Assembly: GCF_001940525.2 (NCBI RefSeq) | Contig: NZ_CP019437.1 | Location: 2,268,501-2,332,500 of the forward strand | DNA length: 64,000 nucleotides | From: Thioclava nitratireducens | GTDB taxonomy: Bacteria; Pseudomonadota; Alphaproteobacteria; Rhodobacterales; Rhodobacteraceae | Direction of reading: 5' to 3' | Shown here: piece after piece, positions 56,852 through 64,000 of the stretch | How the letters are laid out: the number at the start of each line of letters is the position of its first letter | Numbering within the stretch: position 1 is the stretch's first letter | Position numbers and translations under genes: made by a program | Notes under the pieces: model-generated | The model's database searches: none | The model's input: the letters and a program-made list of their open reading frames with translations, nothing else | What the model was told of the DNA's origin: nothing

Positions 56852-58372
56852 TCACCCGACGCTCCCCTCCAGCGAGATCGCCACAAGGCTTTGAGCTTCC
56901 ATCGCGAATTCCATCGGCAGCGCCTGAAGGACTTCGCGGCAGAACCCGTTGACGACGAGCGCCACGGCCTCTTCCTCGTCCATCCCGCGGGCGCGGCAGT
57001 AGAACAGCTGATCGTCGTCGACCTTCGAGGTGGTGGCCTCGTGCTCGACCCGGCTCGAGTTGTTCTTCACCTCGATATAGGGAACCGTGTGCGCGCCGCA
57101 TTTATCGCCGATCAGCAGCGAGTCACATTGCGTGTAGTTGCGCGAGTCGGTCGCTTTCGGGTGCATCGAGACGAGACCGCGATAGGTGTTCTGCGCCTGA
57201 CCGGCCGAGATGCCCTTGGACACGATCCGCGAGCGGGTGTCCTTGCCGAGATGGATCATCTTGGTGCCGGTATCGGCCTGCTGCCAGTTATTCGCGATGG
57301 CGATAGAGTAGAACTCGCCCTGGCTTTCGTTGCCGCGCAGAATGCAGGACGGGTATTTCCATGTGATCGCGGAGCCGGTCTCGACCTGCGTCCACATCAC
57401 CTTGGCGCGGTCGCCGCGGCAATCGGCGCGCTTGGTGACGAAGTTGTAGATGCCGCCCTTGCCGTCTTCATCGCCCGGGAACCAGTTCTGCACCGTGGAA
57501 TATTTCACCTCGGCGTCTTCCTCGACGATGATCTCGACCACGGCCGCGTGCAGCTGCGCGGTGTCGCGCTTGGGCGCGGTGCAGCCTTCGAGATAGGACA
57601 CGTAGGAGCCCTTGTCTGCGATGATCAGGGTGCGCTCGAACTGCCCTGTATTCTCCGCGTTGATGCGGAAATAGGTCGACAGTTCCATCGGGCAGCGCAC
57701 GCCCGGCGGCACGTAGACGAAGGAGCCGTCCGAGAACACGGCGGAGTTCAGCGCTGCGTAGAAGTTGTCACCCTGCGGCACGACAGAGCCGAGATATTTC
57801 TTCACCAGCTCCGGGTGTTCCTGGATCGCTTCCGAGATCGAGCAGAAGATCACGCCCGCTTCGGCCAGCTTGTCCTTGAAGGTCGTGCCAACGGAGACGC
57901 TGTCGAACACCGCATCGACCGCGATCTGGCGATCTTCGAGGTTGATGTCCTCCGCCCCTTCGACGCCCGCGAGGATCATCTGTTCCTTCAGCGGAATGCC
58001 GAGCTTCTCATAGGTGGCGAGCAGCTTGGGGTCGACCTCGTCGAGCGACTTGGGCTTCTCGACCATGCTTTTCGGGCGCGCGTAGTAATACTGGTCCTGG
58101 AAGTCGATTTCCGGAACCTTCAGCAGCGCCCAGTTCGGCTTGGGCATATCTTCCCAGCGCGAGAAAGCCTGCAGACGCCATTCGGTCATCCACTCGGGTT
58201 CTTTGTTCTTGTCCGAGATCAGGCGGACGATATCCGTGTTCACCCCTTTCGGCGCGTATTCCATCTCGATATCGGTGTTCCAGCCGTATTTGTAGGTGCC
58301 CATATTCTGGACGGTCTCGACCGTCTCGCGATCGACGCCTTCACGTACTTCCACCTGATCAACGCCCGCCAT
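56852..58372 (-). CDS. sufB: Fe-S cluster assembly protein SufB
   Basis: Scaffold subunit of SufBC2D on which nascent clusters form. 506 residues. Seen: [57 protein letters not shown] with the conserved Cys, and the C-terminal [34 protein letters not shown]. The ATG at 58372 is preferred because GGGAGAG lies 6 bases before it; an ATG at 58387 would overlap that ribosome site. It follows the cysteine desulfurase gene by 18 bp. Confidence 0.96.
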   Translation of the reverse strand: MAGVDQVEVREGVDRETVETVQNMGTYKYGWNTDIEMEYAPKGVNTDIVRLISDKNKEPEWMTEWRLQAFSRWEDMPKPNWALLKVPEIDFQDQYYYARPKSMVEKPKSLDEVDPKLLATYEKLGIPLKEQMILAGVEGAEDINLEDRQIAVDAVFDSVSVGTTFKDKLAEAGVIFCSISEAIQEHPELVKKYLGSVVPQGDNFYAALNSAVFSDGSFVYVPPGVRCPMELSTYFRINAENTGQFERTLIIADKGSYVSYLEGCTAPKRDTAQLHAAVVEIIVEEDAEVKYSTVQNWFPGDEDGKGGIYNFVTKRADCRGDRAKVMWTQVETGSAITWKYPSCILRGNESQGEFYSIAIANNWQQADTGTKMIHLGKDTRSRIVSKGISAGQAQNTYRGLVSMHPKATDSRNYTQCDSLLIGDKCGAHTVPYIEVKNNSSRVEHEATTSKVDDDQLFYCRARGMDEEEAVALVVNGFCREVLQALPMEFAMEAQSLVAISLEGSVG

Positions 58373-58390
58373 ATCCGGCTCTCCCATCTC

Positions 58391-59434
58391 TTACCCGCGC
58401 CGTGCGCGGTGTTTCGCTTCGCATTTCAGCCAGTGTTCGGCGAAACGCATGACATCTTCTTCGCGGCTCTGCGGCCCCAGCGAGACCCGCAATGCCGATC
58501 CCGCCTCGGTTTCCGAAAAGCCCATCGCGACCAGCGCGGCGGAGCTTTTGACCTTTCCGCTTGAACACGCGGAGCCTGCGGAGACCGCGAACCCGCCCAG
58601 GTCCATCTGCATCACCTGCGTCTCGCCCTTCCAGCCGGGCGTGATGAAGCAGGACGTGTTCGAAAGCCTGCGCGATTCATTCCCGACAAAAATAGTCTCG
58701 CTTGCCCGATCCGCAATGGCGTTTTCTAGAATGTTTCTAAGTTTTTCGATCTCGCGCCAGATTCCGCCCTCAAGATCACGCGAGGCGGCCTCGGCTGCCG
58801 CACCGAAGCCCGCGATACCGATCAGATTCTCGGTGCCGGCACGGCGTCCCATCTCCTGACCGCCGCCCTTGAGCTGCGCCGCGATATCCGTGCCGCGCTT
58901 CACGATCAGCGCGCCGACGCCTTTCGGCCCGCCCAGCTTATGCGCCGAAACGATGCCGCAGGTGGTGCCGAGCCAGTTGAACGCAAACGGGATCTTGCCA
59001 AACCCTTGGGTGAGATCGCTCAGATACAGGCCTTCGGGCATCTCCTGCACCACGCCGGTCTCGGAATTGGCCAGCTGCAGCGCCGAATTTGCGGGATCGG
59101 TGACGGTGATCCGCCCTTTCCGGTCCACAGGCAGATCCTCCACGCACCAGCTGCGCACCGCGTCATGTTCGACGCCCGCACAATGGACTTCGCGCCCGGC
59201 CAGCGCCAAGGCGGCGGCTTCCGTGGCGCCGGAGGTGAAGATCACGTCCTGTCCCTCTGCGCCCAAGGCGGCCGCCACCTGATTGCGCGCCCGCTCCATC
59301 AGTGCCTTCGCGGCACGCCCCTCGGAATGCACGGAGGATGGGTTGCCGACCACGTCCATCGCCTCGATCATCGCCGCACGGGCCTCGGGCCTCAGCGGCG
59401 TTGTCGCGTTCCAGTCGAGATAGCTGCGCGCCAT
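58391..59434 (-). CDS. Cysteine desulfurase, IscS/NifS-like
   Basis: 347-residue PLP enzyme of the class I (IscS/NifS) type, shorter than classical IscS (about 400). MARSYLDWNATTPLRPEAR starts the protein; the PLP lysine is in SAHKLGGPKG and the active cysteine in SAGSACSSGKVKSS. It lies between iscR and sufB, so the operon encodes two desulfurases, this one and SufS. Such short NifS-like genes are common at this position in alphaproteobacterial suf operons. Ribosome site on the minus strand is weak. Confidence 0.9.
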   Translation of the reverse strand: MARSYLDWNATTPLRPEARAAMIEAMDVVGNPSSVHSEGRAAKALMERARNQVAAALGAEGQDVIFTSGATEAAALALAGREVHCAGVEHDAVRSWCVEDLPVDRKGRITVTDPANSALQLANSETGVVQEMPEGLYLSDLTQGFGKIPFAFNWLGTTCGIVSAHKLGGPKGVGALIVKRGTDIAAQLKGGGQEMGRRAGTENLIGIAGFGAAAEAASRDLEGGIWREIEKLRNILENAIADRASETIFVGNESRRLSNTSCFITPGWKGETQVMQMDLGGFAVSAGSACSSGKVKSSAALVAMGFSETEAGSALRVSLGPQSREEDVMRFAEHWLKCEAKHRARRG

Positions 59435-59470
59435 GATACGCTCCGCGTGAATGAAATGTCGGATGCCTCC

Positions 59471-59538
59471 GGCGGGGATATTTGACCCAAGCCGAAGAAG
59501 AAAGGGCGTGCCTTCGCCTCGGCGAAAATATCCCCCGC
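59471..59538. repeat. Inverted pair of the dispersed AAATATCCC repeat (copies 2 and 3)
   Basis: Copy 2 (59471-59497) begins GGCGGGGATATTT and ends CCAAGCCGAAG; copy 3 (59512-59538) reads CTTCGCCTCGG then CGAAAATATCCCCC. They are inverse of each other and can pair as a long interrupted stem. The same unit is found at 25294-25318. This stretch lies between the desulfurase gene and iscR. Confidence 0.7.
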
Positions 59539-59578
59539 GGAGCGTCCGCGAGCGACCATCATGCCCGGACGGACGGGA

Positions 59579-60037
59579 TCACTCGTCGACGACCGAAAAC
59601 AGGCTCGGCACCGCCGGACAGGGTTTGAGCTGGTTCTTCACCACGTCTTCGAGCGTCGTCTGATGCAGGAAGACGAAGACCTGCGCCGAGAGGCTCTCCC
59701 AAAGACGGTTCGCCATCGACTGCGCCCGCGAGCCCGAAATCGCGCCCGAGGCACCGGCGCCGACATGCATCGCCGAGACGGTCTCGTCCACGGCCTCGAA
59801 GATCTCCGAGATGCGGATTTCCGCGGGCGTGCGCGCAAGACGGTAGCCCCCGCCGGGGCCGCGGACCGAATTCACCAGCCCCGCACGGCGCAGCCGTACG
59901 AAGAGCTGCTCCAGATAAGGCAGCGAGATATCCTGACGCTCGGACAGCGCCGCCAGCGAGGTCCGGCTGCCTTCGCCCGCCAGCGCCAGATCGACCAGCG
60001 CGACCATCGCGTAACGGCCTTTCGTCGACAGTTTCAT
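59579..60037 (-). CDS. iscR: Rrf2-family Fe-S regulator IscR
   Basis: 152-residue regulator that senses Fe-S status and controls the suf operon that follows it. The winged helix (about 1-60) has MKLSTKGRYAMVALVDLA and SLPYLEQLFVRLRRAGLV-type Rrf2 features, followed by SVRGPGGGYRLAR. The three clustered cysteines used by E. coli IscR (about residues 92-104) are absent; the only cysteine is Cys140 (LKPCPAV). A divergent Fe-S ligand scheme with few cysteines has been reported for Rhodobacter IscR, from memory. The first gene of the operon. Confidence 0.93.
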   Translation of the reverse strand: MKLSTKGRYAMVALVDLALAGEGSRTSLAALSERQDISLPYLEQLFVRLRRAGLVNSVRGPGGGYRLARTPAEIRISEIFEAVDETVSAMHVGAGASGAISGSRAQSMANRLWESLSAQVFVFLHQTTLEDVVKNQLKPCPAVPSLFSVVDE

Positions 60038-60120
60038 GCACCCTCCCCGGTCCGAGACCCATCCGAACCCGTATTTGACCGCAAATCGGCCCGAAAACTC
60101 TACCCGCGCAGGAGTGAATC

Positions 60121-60134
60121 ATTGCTAAAGCATT
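60121..60134. promoter_or_regulatory. Candidate operator upstream of iscR
   Basis: ATTGCTAAAGCATT is an inverted repeat with one mismatch (half sites ATTGCT and AGCATT around AA), 84 bp upstream of the iscR start in a short AT-rich stretch. Possible binding site for IscR or an iron regulator; not matched to a published consensus. Confidence 0.4.
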
Positions 60135-60292
60135 GACGCAAGCGCGAGGGCCGATTACCTCCACCAATGCCCGATCTCCCGGCATGGCGCCGGGGGTGGC
60201 TTTCTCCTAGGCCAGCCGCGCCGACCCGTCAAGAAAGGCGGATGCGCTGGCGGCCCCGGAACCCAGAGCTGGCGCAATAAAAACGAGAGACG

Positions 60293-60970
60293 ATGCCCGA
60301 AGTCATTTTTCCCGGTCCCGAAGGTCGCCTCGAGGGGCGCTACCACCCGCAGCCCGCACCCGACGCGCCGATCGCGATCATCCTGCATCCCGATCCGCAG
60401 TTCGGCGGCACGATGAACAACCGCGTCGTCTACAACCTGCACTACGCCTTTTTCAAAATGGGCTTCACGGTTCTGCGCTTCAACTTCCGGGGCGTGGGCC
60501 GCAGCCAAGGCGAATACGATCAAGGCGTGGGCGAATTGTCCGATGCCGCCTCGGCGCTGGACTACCTGCAGGCGATGAACCCGAACTCGAAGCATTGCTG
60601 GGTCGCGGGCCATTCCTTCGGCGCGTGGATCGGCATGCAGCTGCTGATGCGCCGCCCCGAGATCACCGGCTTCATCTCCGTTGCCCCGCCCGGCCCGTCT
60701 TCGCCCGGCCCCGGCAATTACGATTATTCCTTCCTTGCGCCCTGCCCGTCCTCGGGTCTGATCATCAACGGCACGAACGACCGGATCGCGCAGCCGAAAG
60801 AGACCGAGCAGCTGGTCTCCAAGCTGCAGGAGCAGAAGGGCATCACGATCACCCATGAGGTCATCGAGGGTGCGGACCACTTCTTCAAGAACGAAGAAGC
60901 CCATATGCAGCCGATGATCGAGACCGTTCAGACCTATGTGCGCCGCCGGCTGACGGAGGGCACGCGCTGA
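60293..60970 (+). CDS. Alpha/beta hydrolase
   Basis: 225-residue cytoplasmic alpha/beta hydrolase without signal peptide. The nucleophile is Ser108 in GHSFG, the catalytic Asp is in NGTNDRIAQ (near 165) and the His in EGADHFF (near 197). The HPDPQFGGTMNN loop and the RFNFRGVGRSQGEYD block resemble a conserved proteobacterial family of small esterase-like proteins, function undefined. First of four tightly linked genes; its stop overlaps the next start (TGATG). Confidence 0.85.
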   Translation: MPEVIFPGPEGRLEGRYHPQPAPDAPIAIILHPDPQFGGTMNNRVVYNLHYAFFKMGFTVLRFNFRGVGRSQGEYDQGVGELSDAASALDYLQAMNPNSKHCWVAGHSFGAWIGMQLLMRRPEITGFISVAPPGPSSPGPGNYDYSFLAPCPSSGLIINGTNDRIAQPKETEQLVSKLQEQKGITITHEVIEGADHFFKNEEAHMQPMIETVQTYVRRRLTEGTR

Positions 60971-61233
60971 TGGCGCTGATCGACGAACTGGCCGAGAAGC
61001 TCGCCACCGACACGATGGAGGCGATGCGCAAATACGACGACGATCGCCTCTTCATGGAGGTGAGCAACTATATCGGCACGTCGTCGCCCTCCCTGCAGGA
61101 GGCCTACATGACCGCCTGTCGCCTGCACATGGCCGAGCAACGCGGCCGCGAATTCTTCGAGCGCAAGCTGGTGGAGTTGGAAAAACGCGCACAGGCGGCG
61201 GCGAAAACACCGGATTCCGGGACCGGGGCATGA
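60970..61233 (+). CDS. Conserved hypothetical protein, 87 residues
   Basis: Small, mostly helical, acidic and basic mixed protein (MALIDELAEKLATDTMEAMRKYDDDRLFMEV), with a C-terminal Lys/Glu/Ala-rich helix. No cysteine pairs or membrane segments. Its start and stop overlap both neighbours (TGATG and ATGA), so translational coupling is likely. Not matched to a known family from memory beyond Rhodobacterales hypotheticals. Confidence 0.78.
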   Translation: MALIDELAEKLATDTMEAMRKYDDDRLFMEVSNYIGTSSPSLQEAYMTACRLHMAEQRGREFFERKLVELEKRAQAAAKTPDSGTGA

Positions 61234-61667
61234 GCCCGGGGGCCGCGCGCGTCCTCTTCGCGGCAGCCCTCTCCCTCGCCCTGTCGCTGATCATCGCGAC
61301 GGCCTTTCATGCAGGCCAGATGCTCTGCAACGGCGACTGGGCCGGATCGCATTCGCGTGGTGAGGCGTTGCGGCTCGGGCTTGCAGACCTGCTCGCGCGG
61401 CCGCTGCACCTGATCGTCGTGGCGGTGCCGCTCTGGCTTGGCTGGACCGGGCTCCTGCTCGCCGCCGCGAACCGCGCGATCCCGCCGGTGCTGGGCATGG
61501 GCATCGTCGTTTTCTCGATCTTCGGCACGGTTCTGTTCTACGCTTTCGCGGCGCCGAACCTCGACTGTGCTGCCTATACCGATCGCGCGATGAGCTGGCG
61601 CGCGGGCGGTCTGTTCGCCTTCGTGGCGCTTCTTCTGCTTCTGCCCCGGCTCTGGAGACGTTCATGA
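61230..61667 (+). CDS. Hypothetical membrane protein, 145 residues
   Basis: Four hydrophobic segments (about 3-25, 48-72, 76-100 and 124-142) and a short loop with CNGDWAGSHSRGEALRLG suggest a small inner-membrane protein. The start overlaps the previous stop by ATGA and the stop overlaps the next start by ATGA. No family recognised. Confidence 0.75.
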   Translation: MSPGAARVLFAAALSLALSLIIATAFHAGQMLCNGDWAGSHSRGEALRLGLADLLARPLHLIVVAVPLWLGWTGLLLAAANRAIPPVLGMGIVVFSIFGTVLFYAFAAPNLDCAAYTDRAMSWRAGGLFAFVALLLLLPRLWRRS

Positions 61668-62254
61668 CCCGGCTCGATCAGCAATTCACCTTTCTCGCCG
61701 AAGCCGAGAAACTTAAATCGGTGACCCGCGCGACGCCGATCCACGACGCCTCGCGCCCTGAGAATTCCGGCGAGCATAGCTGGTCGCTCGCGCTTTATGC
61801 GCTGACACTGGCCGAGCAGGCGCCCGAAGGTGTTTCGATCGACCGGGTGATCCGCATGCTCCTGCTGCACGATCTGGTCGAGATCGACGTGGGCGACGTG
61901 CCGATCCACAGCCAAGGCGGCACGGCGCACGGCGCGGAAGACATCCAGAAGGCCGAAGCCGCCGCCGCCGAGCGCATCTTCGGACTGCTGCCAGAGGACC
62001 AGGGGGCAGCGATGCTGGCGCTGTGGCAGGAATTCGAGGCCAACGAGACCCCCGACGCGATCTTCGCGAAATCGCTCGACCGGGTGCAACCGGTCCTGCT
62101 GAACCACCAGTCAGGCGGCGGCTCGTGGATCGATTACGATGTCAGCTTCACCCAACTCGAAGAGCGCATCGGCACCAAGATCGCCCGTGGCGCGCCCGCG
62201 GTGTGGGACTGGGTGCGCGATCGGGTCGAAGGCTGGTTCGCGGCGCGCAGCTGA
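61664..62254 (+). CDS. HD-domain phosphohydrolase (YfbR/HDDC2 type)
   Basis: 196-residue HD protein, probably a nucleoside 5'-monophosphate phosphohydrolase. Metal ligands are visible: ENSGEHSWSLALYAL (His), LLLHDLVEIDVGDVP (HD with acidic residues after it) and a later Asp in KSLDRVQPVLLN. It is the last gene of the four-gene run that begins with the alpha/beta hydrolase. Role in deoxynucleotide pools is a family-level inference. Confidence 0.87.
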   Translation: MTRLDQQFTFLAEAEKLKSVTRATPIHDASRPENSGEHSWSLALYALTLAEQAPEGVSIDRVIRMLLLHDLVEIDVGDVPIHSQGGTAHGAEDIQKAEAAAAERIFGLLPEDQGAAMLALWQEFEANETPDAIFAKSLDRVQPVLLNHQSGGGSWIDYDVSFTQLEERIGTKIARGAPAVWDWVRDRVEGWFAARS

Positions 62255-62389
62255 TGCGTGCAGCCCCTCAGCGCCCGTTGCATGGGGATTTCGGGCAACC
62301 TCCGTATACAATCGCATACCGTCTAGCCAAGCGCATCTGAATCGGGTAAGAGGCAGCAAACCGAGGCTTCAACCGAAGAGGGCTGTGCC

Positions 62390-64000
<1,611 letters not shown>

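Overview
The window is GC-rich, densely coded chromosomal DNA of an alphaproteobacterium, most likely family Rhodobacteraceae. Pointers are the form I RuBisCO operon with cbbQ/cbbO, an IscR with a single cysteine, a DUF1127 protein, Hint/RTX proteins and a monomeric isocitrate dehydrogenase. A facultatively autotrophic sulfur oxidiser such as Thioclava would fit, but the genus is an inference. No phage, insertion sequence, integrase, CRISPR array or plasmid function is visible.

Layout. 1-2.3 kb: end of phosphoglucomutase and a quinone oxidoreductase. 2.3-22.4 kb: the Calvin cycle locus, with cbbR divergent from cbbF-cbbP-cbbT-gap-cbbA-cbbL-cbbS-cbbQ-cbbO-cbbE. After cbbE come two exported metallo-beta-lactamase (MBL) fold proteins and a frameshifted thioredoxin-family gene. 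Then follow the metabolite-repair phosphatases cbbZ and cbbY, a persulfide-dioxygenase-like protein, a DUF442-type protein and a SulP anion transporter. The run therefore joins carbon fixation, RuBisCO upkeep and probable sulfur chemistry on one strand. 22.5-30 kb: a LuxR-family regulator without luxI, rpsB-tsf, hflX, hfq, trkH and trkA. 30-36.5 kb: a secreted phosphoesterase and a di-haem peroxidase behind a candidate Pho box, then a GT2/GT39 glycosyltransferase pair. 36.6-41.4 kb: a polyamine-type ABC transporter without a binding protein, a MocR regulator with repeated operator-like sites, and a divergent DUF1127 gene. 41.4-45.6 kb: two Hint-domain proteins (one with RTX repeats) and tRNA-Leu. 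45.6-51.4 kb: a zinc metallopeptidase, a DedA-type protein, dsbB, pseudouridine catabolism genes, a DUF502 protein and a patatin. 51.5-60.1 kb: an iscR-suf operon for Fe-S cluster assembly with several membrane-protein genes inside it. 60.2-64 kb: a four-gene operon and the start of isocitrate dehydrogenase.

Three genes (thioredoxin-family at 17.5 kb, rpsB at 25.0 kb, sufS at 52.7 kb) are each broken by what looks like loss of one base from a homopolymer. Since rpsB is essential, sequencing or assembly error is the simplest explanation. The points most worth following are the sulfur/MBL genes inside the cbb operon (one MBL protein has lost its metal motif), the Pho-box phosphoesterase/di-haem peroxidase pair, the MocR operator repeats, and a dispersed repeat found in three copies.
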